DNA from: an uncultured Bacilli bacterium | GTDB lineage: Bacteria; Bacillota_I; Bacilli_A; RF39; UBA660 | Length of the DNA stretch: 64,000 bases | Reading direction: 5' to 3' | Assembly: GCA_947628535.1 (NCBI GenBank) | Contig: CANRAF010000003.1 | Span: 33,953-97,952 of the forward strand | Part shown: positions 1 to 8,375 of the stretch, piece after piece | Layout of the letters: each line of letters begins with the position of its first letter | Numbering within the stretch: the stretch's first letter is position 1 | The notes under the pieces: model-generated | What the model saw: the letters and a program-made list of their open reading frames with translations, nothing else | What the model was told of the DNA's origin: nothing | Databases searched by the model: none | Translations under genes and position numbers: made by a program

Positions 1-603
1 ATCATTTTTTGATTCTTTATCAGTTCTAAATGATGTGAGACCAACTCCTAAAGCTAAAATAAATGGAACGCTTATAGGCCCTGTTGTAACACCACTTGCA
101 TCAAATGCTACAGGGATAAATTCCTGTGGTGAAAAACAAAGGAGAGCAAAAATAATTAAATAACTAATTATTAAAATAGTTCTCATTTCTAATTTAAATA
201 ATATTTTTATTGCTGAAAGCATTAGAAAAAGACCAATTCCTAGAGACACTACGAGAATTAAAGTTTCCTCTGGTATACTGGTAAGTTGAGTTGCTAGGAC
301 TTTTAAATCAGGTTCAGCCATAGTAATAATAACTCCAATTAAAAAGGTTACTAAAAGAATAATTTTTGTTTTTCTACTGTTTATCAAAGCACTACCAATT
401 TTTTCTCCTATTATCATCATTGAAATATCTGCACCAAAGGTAAAAAATGATATACCAATTATCAAAAGAACTGAACTTATAATAAAAGAAAAAACATTTT
501 TACTATCTACTCCAAAAAGAAGTGATACGAAAATTATTAATAAAGCAATTGGAATAATTGTAATTGTTGTCTCTTTACAAGATTTTATGAAATTGTTTAT
601 CAT
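1..603 (-). CDS. DUF1538 family membrane protein (partial, C-terminus outside window)
   Basis: This gene is not in the ORF track because its 3' end lies beyond the left edge; I translated it from the complement. It is open for 201 codons from an ATG at 603, preceded by AGGTGG. The product is very hydrophobic with about six membrane segments and carries VAFDASGVTTGPISVPFILA, which matches the conserved motif of DUF1538 (UmpA/UmpB-type) integral membrane proteins. Their substrate is not established, so no function is assigned. It is divergent from the phosphorylase gene at 709. Confidence 0.8.
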   Translation of the reverse strand, partial: MINNFIKSCKETTITIIPIALLIIFVSLLFGVDSKNVFSFIISSVLLIIGISFFTFGADISMMIIGEKIGSALINSRKTKIILLVTFLIGVIITMAEPDLKVLATQLTSIPEETLILVVSLGIGLFLMLSAIKILFKLEMRTILIISYLIIFALLCFSPQEFIPVAFDASGVTTGPISVPFILALGVGLTSFRTDKESKND

Positions 604-656
604 TATACCACCTATTATAAGTTTAACATGAAAATAAAAATTGTTAAAGAAATTTG

Positions 657-685
657 TTGTTATAAACCTAATTTAAAGATATAAT
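657..685 (+). promoter_or_regulatory. Sigma-A-type promoter of the pyrimidine phosphorylase gene
   Basis: TTGTTA (657-662), a 17-base spacer and TATAAT (680-685), 23 bases upstream of the TTG start. Assigned by sequence only. Confidence 0.6.
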
Positions 686-708
686 AAAGTTAATAGTAGG
701 TGATTGTT

Positions 709-1956
709 TTGAAAGATATAATAAATAAATTAGAGAAAAAAGAGATTTTAACTTATGAAGAATTAGATAAATTATTTACTGGATATTTAAAAGGAAAAGT
801 AAATGATAAAGATATGACTTCAGTTTTAAAACTTATATGTAAAAACTCTCTTACTAGGGAAGAAGTATTTAATCTTACAGATATTTTTATTAAAAGCGGG
901 GATGTTTTTTTAAAAAATTTATCTTTTATTGATAAACATTCAACAGGAGGAGTAGGAGATAAAACAACACTTATTGTTCTTCCTATTTTAGCAAGTTTAG
1001 GAATTAAAATTTCTAAGATGAGTGGTAAGGCTTTAGGGTATACAGGAGGCACTATTGATAAGTTAAATAGTATTGGAGTTAAAACTGATCTAACTAAGAA
1101 AGAATTTTATGACACAATTGGTAAAGTTAATATGGTTATATCTTCTCAAACTGATAATTTGTGTCCTCTTGACAAAAAGGTTTATGCTCTTCGTGATGTA
1201 ACAGGTACTACTAATTCTGTTCCTTTAATTGCTGTTAGTATTATGAGTAAAAAAATTGCTAGTGGTGCTGGTAAGATTTTAATTGATATAAAAGTTGGAA
1301 GAGGAGCATTAGTTGAAAATAAAAAAGATGCTTTAGAACTTGCTCATTTAATGATTGATATTGGGAAAAAATATGGCCGTGAAGTTAAATGTTTGCTTAC
1401 TAAAATGGATAATCCTTTAGGAAGTAATATTGGAAATAAACTAGAAGTAATGGAAGTAGTTGATATTTTAAAAAATGGTAAAGAAAATAATCTTAGTTTT
1501 TTATGTACTGAAATGGCTTCTATTATGTATAAAATGATGAAAAAAGTTTCTTTAGATGTAGCAAGAGAAAAAGTAAAAGATGTTCTTAAAAATGGTAAAG
1601 CCTATGAAACGTTTATTAAATTTGTAAATTTACAAGGGGGCTTTATAAAAGATGAAGAACTTAAATATAAAGAAATTAAATCAGTTAAATCTGGTTTTAT
1701 AAAGAGTATTGATAGTAGACTTATAGGAAAAAGCTCTATGGCGCTTGGAGCTGGAAGAGTTAAAAAAAATGATAAGATAAACTATGATGCTGGTATAATA
1801 CTACAAAAAAGGGTAGGAGACTATGTTAGAAAAGGTGAGGTATTATGCTATCTTTATGGAAAAGATATAAATCATAATGATATTTATGATGCTTATAAAT
1901 TTTCATTTTTCAAACCTTTAAAAGAAAAAATCATAATTGATTTGATAGAAGAATAA
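709..1956 (+). CDS. pdp: Pyrimidine-nucleoside phosphorylase (thymidine phosphorylase family)
   Basis: Predicted to cleave uridine, deoxyuridine or thymidine with phosphate in cytosolic nucleoside salvage. The 415-residue protein has the family signature regions: KHSTGGVGDKTTL (phosphate binding), SGKALGYTGGTIDKLNSIGV, and the glycine/serine stretch around ALRDVTGTTNSVPLIAVSIM. The length is close to the roughly 430 residues usual for Pdp/DeoA. The ORF track begins at a GTG at 700, but that GTG is part of the ribosome binding site AGGTGA; the likely start is TTG at 709. It has its own promoter and no deo-cluster neighbours. Whether it prefers thymidine or accepts several pyrimidines cannot be told from sequence. 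Confidence 0.93.
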   Translation: MKDIINKLEKKEILTYEELDKLFTGYLKGKVNDKDMTSVLKLICKNSLTREEVFNLTDIFIKSGDVFLKNLSFIDKHSTGGVGDKTTLIVLPILASLGIKISKMSGKALGYTGGTIDKLNSIGVKTDLTKKEFYDTIGKVNMVISSQTDNLCPLDKKVYALRDVTGTTNSVPLIAVSIMSKKIASGAGKILIDIKVGRGALVENKKDALELAHLMIDIGKKYGREVKCLLTKMDNPLGSNIGNKLEVMEVVDILKNGKENNLSFLCTEMASIMYKMMKKVSLDVAREKVKDVLKNGKAYETFIKFVNLQGGFIKDEELKYKEIKSVKSGFIKSIDSRLIGKSSMALGAGRVKKNDKINYDAGIILQKRVGDYVRKGEVLCYLYGKDINHNDIYDAYKFSFFKPLKEKIIIDLIEE

Positions 1957-1958
1957 CA

Positions 1959-1987
1959 TTGTAATAAACGATTTCTTATGATATAAT
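1959..1987 (+). promoter_or_regulatory. Promoter of the TM2-DUF2752 gene pair
   Basis: TTGTAA (1959-1964), a 17-base spacer and TATAAT (1982-1987), 20 bases before the ATG at 2008. It starts directly after the pdp stop codon. Confidence 0.65.
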
Positions 1988-2007
1988 TTAGCTAGGAGTG
2001 ATGTTAA

Positions 2008-2361
2008 ATGAGTAAATTTTGTTCTAATTGTGGTACTGAAATTAAGAAAGGTGCTTCGTTTTGTTCAAACTGCGGAAAAGAATTAAAAGAGGCGACTTCA
2101 GTAAGTCAAGAAGAAACTCAAACTGAATATGTTCAAAAATCAAGACTTGCAGGCGGTCTTTTAGGAGTCTTTTTAGGATCTCTTGGGGTACACAATTTTT
2201 ATTTAGGTTATACTGGTAAAGCCGTAGCACAACTTTTAATTACTGTTCTTTCATGTTGGTTTCTATTTCCTGTATCAGGAATTTGGGGATTAATTGAAGG
2301 AATACTTATTTTGACTGGTTCAATTAATGTTGATGCTGAAGGAAGAAAATTAATTGACTAA
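2008..2361 (+). CDS. Zinc-ribbon TM2 domain membrane protein
   Basis: A 117-residue protein. The N-terminus is a zinc ribbon (CSNCGTEI...CSNCGKEL, two CxxC pairs at about residues 5-25), followed by a short linker and a TM2 domain (about 45-110) with the typical GSLGVHNFYLGYTGKA turn between two membrane helices. TM2 proteins have no single agreed function. AGGAGTGAT precedes the ATG. The gene overlaps the DUF2752 gene by 8 bases, a pairing that suggests one transcript and possibly a joint membrane role (inference). Confidence 0.85.
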   Translation: MSKFCSNCGTEIKKGASFCSNCGKELKEATSVSQEETQTEYVQKSRLAGGLLGVFLGSLGVHNFYLGYTGKAVAQLLITVLSCWFLFPVSGIWGLIEGILILTGSINVDAEGRKLID

Positions 2362-2722
2362 AGAATATAAATTTATTTTATTTATAATGCTAATACTACT
2401 TGTATTTGGAATACTAGTAGTATTTGTTTTTGATGTAAACTGTATTTTTAAAAGTATTTTTTCTATTAGTTGCCCAGGATGTGGACTTACAAGAGGTTTT
2501 AGAGAACTTTTTTCAGGTAATATTATTGGGGCATTTTATTATAATATTTTAACAGTTCCTATTTTTGTATTTTTAGTTTTGTTTGTAATTTTATTTTTAA
2601 TTGATATTTTTAAAAACAAAAGATATTTAATTAATTATTTAAAGTTTTTTGAAAGACATTATGTTTTTATTATTTTATTAGTAATCTTAAGTTTTATAAT
2701 TAATATTTTAAAAGATATTTAA
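2354..2722 (+). CDS. DUF2752 domain membrane protein
   Basis: A 122-residue membrane protein with about three hydrophobic segments. It contains CPGCGLTRGFRELFSGN, the diagnostic motif of DUF2752. The start is a TTG inside the 3' end of the TM2 gene, with GAAGGA a few bases upstream, which indicates coupled translation. The function of this family is unknown. Confidence 0.8.
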   Translation: MTKEYKFILFIMLILLVFGILVVFVFDVNCIFKSIFSISCPGCGLTRGFRELFSGNIIGAFYYNILTVPIFVFLVLFVILFLIDIFKNKRYLINYLKFFERHYVFIILLVILSFIINILKDI

Positions 2723-2743
2723 AAAGAGCATTAAGCTCTTTTT
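2721..2743. terminator. Bidirectional terminator between convergent genes
   Basis: AAAAAGAGC-ATTAA-GCTCTTTTT is a perfect hairpin with A and T tracts on either side. It includes the last codons of mnmLM on the minus strand. Confidence 0.8.
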
Positions 2744-4185
2744 ATGTCTATAACATAAGGAGAAGTTTTGTCTTTGGTGTTATAAAATTTTTCAAATCTA
2801 TAATTTTTATTACTTTTTAGATATTTTATTACTTCTTTACTTTCTTTAAGACCTTCTTCATGCCCTGGATATATTACCATTACAATATGGCCTTTTCTGT
2901 TTAATAATTTAAACCCTTCTTCAATTGCTTTAATAGTAGATTTATAATTTGTAGTGATAGGGCTTTTACTTTTTGGAAGATATCCAAGATTAAATACAAT
3001 TAAACTTATTTTATTTTGATAATCTTTTAATATTTTTGCTATGTTTTCATGACTAGTTTGAAATAATTCATAATTACTATATTCTTTTAAAAGCATTTTA
3101 CTTTTAATAATTGCTTCTTTTTGAATGTCGAAACCAAATAATTTTCCTTTTTTAATATGTGGTAGTAAAAATAAACTATCTTTACCATTGCCTAATGTAG
3201 CATCAATTACTAAATCTTTTTCTTTTAAATTTTCAAGCATTAAATTTCTGGCTTTATTTAAAATACTTAAATTAAAACCTTGATAGGTATTTTTTTCTTT
3301 TAACTTTTTATCAATATCATTTAAAACAGTAAATTTTTTAAGAGTCCATAGAGGCGCAATTAAATCTTCTTTTATAGGATCACCTGTGAGTCTACAAATT
3401 ACAACGTTTTCATTTAAGTTTTCAATTTGACTTGTAGTTATGTCAATATATTCTTCTTTTGTAAGAATATGAAAAGGTTTTTCTTTATATAACTTTTCAA
3501 GTTTAGTGCCCTTTAAAATTTGAAGCATATGAATTTTTATTCCATCTATTTTAAGTTTATTTAAATATTTTACAGTTTCAAGCATCATTTCTTTAGTTTC
3601 ATAAGGCAAACCATTTATAATATGAACTATAACTTTGATACCTGATTTTTTAAGTAATTTATAAGTTTCTTCAAATTCTTCTAAAGTGTGCCCTCTATTT
3701 ATTAAAATAGATGTTTTATCGTGAATTGTTTGAAGTCCTAATTCAATAGTTAAATCAGTTTTTTTATTTAATTCTTTTAAATAGTTTAGACATTCTCTGG
3801 AAATGGCATCAGGACGAGTAGCAATATTTATTCCAAGAACATCTTCATAAGTTAAAACTTCTTCAAATGATTTTTTAAGATAGTTTAAATCTCCATAGGT
3901 ATTGGTATTATTTTGAAAATAAGCAATATATTTAGCATTTTTCCATTTTTTATGTAAAACAGTTTTTACTTCTTCAAATTGAATTTTTAAAGGTTTTTTA
4001 TAATCATTTATACTTGTTTTACTACCATTTTTACAGAAAATACAGCCACCATAACCTTTAGTGCCATCAATATTAGGACAGGTTAAGTTTAAATCAAGAG
4101 TAACTTTAAAAACTTTAGTACCGTATTTTTCTTTATAATAAGAATCTAAAGTATAGTATCTTTTGTTTTTGTCTAAATATTTCAT
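2731..4185 (-). CDS. Fused MnmL-MnmM: radical SAM enzyme plus SAM methyltransferase for tRNA wobble mnm5U
   Basis: The 484-residue protein is two enzymes in one chain. Residues 1 to about 300 match the YtqA/TIGR01212 radical SAM family (CPNIDGTKGYGGCIFC iron-sulfur motif, then GLQTIHD and HIINGLPYET). Residues of about 310-484 match the YtqB methyltransferase (VIDATLGNGKDSLFL SAM-binding loop, FNLGYLPKSKSP). In Bacillus and streptococci these are separate adjacent genes, MnmL and MnmM, which turn cmnm5(s2)U into mnm5(s2)U in tRNA. The fusion supports sequential action on one tRNA (inference). The ORF track adds 15 residues; GGAGG with a 5-base spacer selects the ATG at 4185. Confidence 0.85.
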   Translation of the reverse strand: MKYLDKNKRYYTLDSYYKEKYGTKVFKVTLDLNLTCPNIDGTKGYGGCIFCKNGSKTSINDYKKPLKIQFEEVKTVLHKKWKNAKYIAYFQNNTNTYGDLNYLKKSFEEVLTYEDVLGINIATRPDAISRECLNYLKELNKKTDLTIELGLQTIHDKTSILINRGHTLEEFEETYKLLKKSGIKVIVHIINGLPYETKEMMLETVKYLNKLKIDGIKIHMLQILKGTKLEKLYKEKPFHILTKEEYIDITTSQIENLNENVVICRLTGDPIKEDLIAPLWTLKKFTVLNDIDKKLKEKNTYQGFNLSILNKARNLMLENLKEKDLVIDATLGNGKDSLFLLPHIKKGKLFGFDIQKEAIIKSKMLLKEYSNYELFQTSHENIAKILKDYQNKISLIVFNLGYLPKSKSPITTNYKSTIKAIEEGFKLLNRKGHIVMVIYPGHEEGLKESKEVIKYLKSNKNYRFEKFYNTKDKTSPYVIDIKRA

Positions 4186-4255
4186 AAAAACCTCCAACAG
4201 TATTATAAATAAAACCATAAAAAAATACAAATAATTTATTTCTTATTTGTATTTG

Positions 4256-5266
4256 TTATTTAAGTTTTCTAACCTTTGGGAAAGATTCTACTTCTAACTT
4301 TTGATTATTACAACTATTTCCATTATGTTTTAGTTTAGAAGTATATTCACCAATTTTAAATATTTCATCTTCAGTTATTAATATATGATTGATAAAACAA
4401 CTTTCAATATGACCAAATTTATCAAATGTAAGTTCCATATCTAACATTTGGGGCATATAAAGATGACCATGATTCATATCGATACTACACATAGCAGGAG
4501 CATGTATAACTAAATTATTGCTGTCATAAAAATGTAGTTTATTCATGTGACTTCCGCCTTTTATACATATATTAGCGTCATATGATTTAGCTTGTATTTC
4601 ACTAATTTTGTGATATATAGAAAGTTTATCTTTTTTAATACTTACAGTACCATATGCAAAACCAATTGGAACAATATCTTGTCTTCTTGCTTTTAAAACT
4701 TCTTCAATATTTAATCCTTGTTCTTTGAAAATATGAGTATCATGGTTTCCTAAAAGTGTAAAGTTTAAAATATTTTTATCAAAAGGGTAATTTTCAATTA
4801 GGTAACTGACTTGATCGTATAAATTTTTAATTTTAGGAGAGGCCATTGTTCCACCAGCTCCTTCTACTAAATCACCACCATTAATTATGACGTGAATATT
4901 ATTTTTTATGCAGTAATCATAAGCGTCGTTTAAAGCTTTTATATTATCTTCGCTGGATCCTATATGAGTGTCAGATATTATTATCATTCTCGCAGTGTCA
5001 TCATTTTTTAAAGTTATAATATCAACATTATTTTCTTCTTTTGTCTCTGTTAATGTTTTCATATTTCTTTTTTTTAAAAGAGTTTGACCATTTATAAAGT
5101 ATTTTCTATTAAAATCAAAACCTTGGTTTTTTAAAATATTTAATCTATTATAGAGTTGTTTATGAGTTATATTTAAATCGCTTGCAATATCATTAATGGT
5201 ATACCCACTGTTTATTAATTCCAGGATTCTTAAAGAACTTTCACTTAATCTTGTAACTTTATTCAT
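4256..5266 (-). CDS. Helix-turn-helix/calcineurin-like metallophosphoesterase fusion
   Basis: 336 residues. Residues 1 to about 50 look like a DNA-binding helix-turn-helix (SGYTINDIASDLNITHKQLY). Residues of about 90-300 form a metallophosphoesterase domain with the ordered metal ligands SDTHIG, NGGDLVEG, GNHDTH, GGSH and a final GHLY. AAGGAG stands before the ATG. The combination suggests a phosphoesterase that binds nucleic acid, or a regulator with an enzymatic domain. The substrate is unknown. An inverted repeat lies directly upstream. Confidence 0.75.
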   Translation of the reverse strand: MNKVTRLSESSLRILELINSGYTINDIASDLNITHKQLYNRLNILKNQGFDFNRKYFINGQTLLKKRNMKTLTETKEENNVDIITLKNDDTARMIIISDTHIGSSEDNIKALNDAYDYCIKNNIHVIINGGDLVEGAGGTMASPKIKNLYDQVSYLIENYPFDKNILNFTLLGNHDTHIFKEQGLNIEEVLKARRQDIVPIGFAYGTVSIKKDKLSIYHKISEIQAKSYDANICIKGGSHMNKLHFYDSNNLVIHAPAMCSIDMNHGHLYMPQMLDMELTFDKFGHIESCFINHILITEDEIFKIGEYTSKLKHNGNSCNNQKLEVESFPKVRKLK

Positions 5267-5268
5267 TG

Positions 5269-5313
5269 TAACAACTCCTTATGTGCAATTAATGCGTATA
5301 AATGTAGTTGTTA
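5269..5313 (-). promoter_or_regulatory. Inverted repeat in the phosphoesterase leader
   Basis: Two perfect 8-base arms, TAACAACT (5269-5276) and AGTTGTTA (5306-5313), enclose 29 bases. On the minus strand the proximal arm overlaps the ribosome binding site AAGGAG. It could be an operator for the product's own helix-turn-helix, or a weak RNA hairpin hiding the binding site. Neither is shown. Confidence 0.35.
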
Positions 5314-5401
5314 TTATAATTATTAAATGAAATGTTGTCAACAGGATTTTATTTATTAAGGGATATTATTTTTTAATGTTAAAATTTATTTATTTTTAAT
5401 A

Positions 5402-5430
5402 TTTACTATTTTTATTAAATTTATTATAAT
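5402..5430 (+). promoter_or_regulatory. Promoter of the small membrane protein-leuS operon
   Basis: TTTACT (5402-5407), a 17-base spacer and TATAAT (5425-5430). The leader to the ATG at 5465 is short and has no room for a T-box. Confidence 0.5.
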
Positions 5431-5464
5431 AAAGGGGAAATGTTTCTATTTAGGAGTTGAGATT

Positions 5465-5830
5465 ATGAATTTTTATTTTTTAGTTATGCAGTTTTCTATA
5501 GCTGTAGTGTTGGTACTTCTGTATTATTATTTTTTTGAATTTTCTAAATCGGATAATTATACTAAAAAAAATATTCCTGTTGATTTGAAGTTTTTTATAG
5601 AAACTCAAAAAATAAATGTTAGAAAAATAAAATATAAAAAACTTATTAGAATTTTAGCATTTATTAATGCAGTTGATGTAGGAATTGTTCTCTTAATTAC
5701 TAATCTAGTTAGCAATTTACTTTTGAAACTTTTAATTGCTATACCATTTATATTTATTGTTTTATATGCAAGTTATAATTTTGCAGGATATATTTTTAAA
5801 AAGAAAGGATTGACTATTGATGAATCATAA
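5465..5830 (+). CDS. Small membrane protein of unknown function
   Basis: 121 residues with one N-terminal membrane segment (about 5-25), a polar stretch with several lysines, and two closely spaced hydrophobic segments (about 65-85 and 88-110). The start ATG follows AGGAG. It overlaps the leuS start by 11 bases, so the two are probably co-transcribed and translationally coupled. I do not recognise the family with certainty. Confidence 0.7.
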   Translation: MNFYFLVMQFSIAVVLVLLYYYFFEFSKSDNYTKKNIPVDLKFFIETQKINVRKIKYKKLIRILAFINAVDVGIVLLITNLVSNLLLKLLIAIPFIFIVLYASYNFAGYIFKKKGLTIDES

Positions 5831-8231
5831 ACAAATAGAAGAAAAATGGCAAAAATATTGGGAAGAAAATGAAACATTTAAGACTGATATTTGGGATTTT
5901 GAAAAACCTAAGTTTTATGCTCTTGATATGTTTCCTTATCCTTCAGGAGTAGGACTTCATGCAGGACATCCTGAGGGTTATACGGCAACAGATATAGTTT
6001 CTCGTATGAAAAGAATGCAAGGATATAATGTTCTTCATCCAATGGGGTTTGACTCATTTGGTCTTCCTGCAGAGCAATATGCTGTAAATACAGGGAATCA
6101 TCCATCAGGATTTACTGAAGAAAATATTAAAACTTTTACTAAACAATTAAAAATGCTTGGATTTGATTTTGACTGGAGTAGAGTACTTGCTACAAGTGAT
6201 CCAAAATATTATAAATGGACTCAATGGATTTTTAAGAAACTTTATGAAGATGGACTTGCTAAACTTATAGATATGCCTGTTAATTGGTGTGAAGAACTTG
6301 GAACAGTTCTTGCCAATGACGAAGTAATAGATGGAAAAAGTGAACGTGGAGGTTTTCCTGTTGTTAGAAAAAATATGAAGCAATGGGTAATTGATATACC
6401 AAAATATGCTGAAAGATTACTCGAAGGACTTGATGAAATAGATTGGCCAGAATCAACTAAGGAAATTCAAAGAAACTGGATTGGAAAAAGTAATGGAGCA
6501 GAAGTTACTTTTAAAGTAGCAGGAACTTCTAAAGATTTTACAGTTTATACTACAAGACCTGATACACTTTTCGGAGCTACTTACTGTGTGCTTGCTCCAG
6601 AACATGATTTAGTAGATGAAATAACAACTGATAAACAAAAAGAAGAAGTAGAAAAATATAAAGCAGAATGTGCTACAAAAAGTGAACTTGAAAGAACAGA
6701 ACTTAATAAAGATAAAACAGGAGTGTTTACAGGTGCTTATGCAATTAATCCTGTTAATGATGAAGAAATTCCTATTTGGATTAGTGATTATGTTTTAGCA
6801 TCTTATGGAACAGGGGCTATTATGGCAGTACCTGCTCATGATGAAAGAGATTATGAGTTTGCTAAAAAATTTGATATACCAATTATTCAAGTTTTAGAAG
6901 AAATAAAGGATGAATCAAATCAAAAATCCATTGAAAATGGTGCAATGGTTGGTGATGGAATTCATATTAATTCATCTTTCTTAAATGGTCTTAATAAGGA
7001 TGAAGCAATAGAAAAAATAATTTCTTTCCTTGAAGAAAAGAAATGTGGTAGAAGAAAAACTAATTATAGAATTAGAGAATGGATTTTTGCTCGTCAAAGA
7101 TATTGGGGAGAACCGGTACCAATCGTTTATTTAGAAGATGGTTCTATGAAAGCTTTAGATGATAAAGATCTTCCTTTAATTCTCCCTGAAATGGAAGATT
7201 ATAAAGGTAAAAATGGTAAGGCTCCTCTTGATAATGCTGAAGAATGGAAAAATGTTGTTATTGATGGTAAGAAAGGTGTTAGAGAAACATCTACTATGCC
7301 GGGATCTGCTGGGTCATCATGGTATTTCTTAAGATATATTGATCCACATAACGATGATGCTTTTGCAGACCCAAAATTATTAAAACACTGGATGCCTGTT
7401 GATTTATATGTAGGTGGTCCTGAACATGCTGTTGGACATTTACTATATTCTAGAATGTGGAATAATTATCTATATGATAAAGGTTTAGTACCTGTTAAAG
7501 AACCATTTAAAAAACTAGTCCATCAAGGAATGATTCTTGGATCAAATGGTTTAAAAATGGGCAAGAGATTTCCTGAATTTGTTATTAATCCAAATGATAT
7601 TGTAAGAGATTATGGTGCTGACACTCTTAGATTATATGAAATGTTTATGGGACCTTTAGAGGCCGATAAACCTTGGAATGATCGTGGTGTTGAGGGGGCT
7701 CATAAATTCTTAGAGAGAATTTGGCGTCTGTATACAGAAGATAATAAAATTAAAGATGAAGAAAACAAAAATTTAGATAAGGTTTATAATGAAACTGTTA
7801 AAAAGGTTACTCTTGATTATGAAACACTTAATTTTAATACTGCTATCAGTCAAATGATGATATTTATAAATAGTGTTTATAAAGAAAATATTTTCCCAAG
7901 AAAATATGCACTTAACTTTTTAAAACTTTTAAATCCAGTATGTCCTCATATTACTGAAGAACTTTGGGAAAGAATGGGTAATAAGGATACTATTGCGTAT
8001 GAAAAATGGCCAGAGTTTGACGAAAGTAAACTTGTAGAAGATGAAAAACAAATTGCTGTTCAAGTAAATGGTAAGGTGCGTGGGGAAATTACTATTAATA
8101 CATCACTTACAGAAGATGAGATAAAGGAAAAAGCTTTAAATCATGAAAATGTAAAGAAACATATTTCAGGAAAAGAAGTTGTAAAAGTAATTGTTATTAA
8201 AGGAAAAATAATAAATATAGTAGTTAAGTAG
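5820..8231 (+). CDS. leuS: Leucyl-tRNA synthetase
   Basis: Charges tRNA-Leu in the cytosol. The 803-residue protein shows class I landmarks: the HIGH-equivalent HAGH in [16 protein letters not shown], a CP1 editing domain with [11 protein letters not shown] and [13 protein letters not shown], then [14 protein letters not shown] and a C-terminal anticodon-binding domain ending in [11 protein letters not shown]. The KMSKS loop reads [11 protein letters not shown], so the usual KMSKS is KMGKR here. ATG at 5820 follows AAAGGA; the ORF-track TTG at 5817 is too close to that site. No T-box leader is visible. Confidence 0.97.
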   Translation: MNHKQIEEKWQKYWEENETFKTDIWDFEKPKFYALDMFPYPSGVGLHAGHPEGYTATDIVSRMKRMQGYNVLHPMGFDSFGLPAEQYAVNTGNHPSGFTEENIKTFTKQLKMLGFDFDWSRVLATSDPKYYKWTQWIFKKLYEDGLAKLIDMPVNWCEELGTVLANDEVIDGKSERGGFPVVRKNMKQWVIDIPKYAERLLEGLDEIDWPESTKEIQRNWIGKSNGAEVTFKVAGTSKDFTVYTTRPDTLFGATYCVLAPEHDLVDEITTDKQKEEVEKYKAECATKSELERTELNKDKTGVFTGAYAINPVNDEEIPIWISDYVLASYGTGAIMAVPAHDERDYEFAKKFDIPIIQVLEEIKDESNQKSIENGAMVGDGIHINSSFLNGLNKDEAIEKIISFLEEKKCGRRKTNYRIREWIFARQRYWGEPVPIVYLEDGSMKALDDKDLPLILPEMEDYKGKNGKAPLDNAEEWKNVVIDGKKGVRETSTMPGSAGSSWYFLRYIDPHNDDAFADPKLLKHWMPVDLYVGGPEHAVGHLLYSRMWNNYLYDKGLVPVKEPFKKLVHQGMILGSNGLKMGKRFPEFVINPNDIVRDYGADTLRLYEMFMGPLEADKPWNDRGVEGAHKFLERIWRLYTEDNKIKDEENKNLDKVYNETVKKVTLDYETLNFNTAISQMMIFINSVYKENIFPRKYALNFLKLLNPVCPHITEELWERMGNKDTIAYEKWPEFDESKLVEDEKQIAVQVNGKVRGEITINTSLTEDEIKEKALNHENVKKHISGKEVVKVIVIKGKIINIVVK

Positions 8232-8284
8232 GATTTCAGGGATTTAATCCTTATAATAAATGGTAATTTTGATTTGGTTAAATA

Positions 8285-8315
8285 AAGTTAAGTTTTATAA
8301 CTTAGCTTTTTTTAT
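8285..8315 (+). terminator. Terminator after leuS
   Basis: AAGTTAAG / CTTAGCTT stem (one G-U pair) with an 8-base loop, followed by a run of T. Confidence 0.65.
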
Positions 8316-8375
8316 TTACGTTTTTATGTTATAATTTAGATACTATAATTAATAAAATTAGAATAAGGAGGATTT

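Noticed and set aside
5267-5464. Possible T-box leader for leuS
   Set aside because: The promoter lies only about 35 bases before the first gene of the operon, and no T-box sequence or antiterminator is seen. The same holds for proS.
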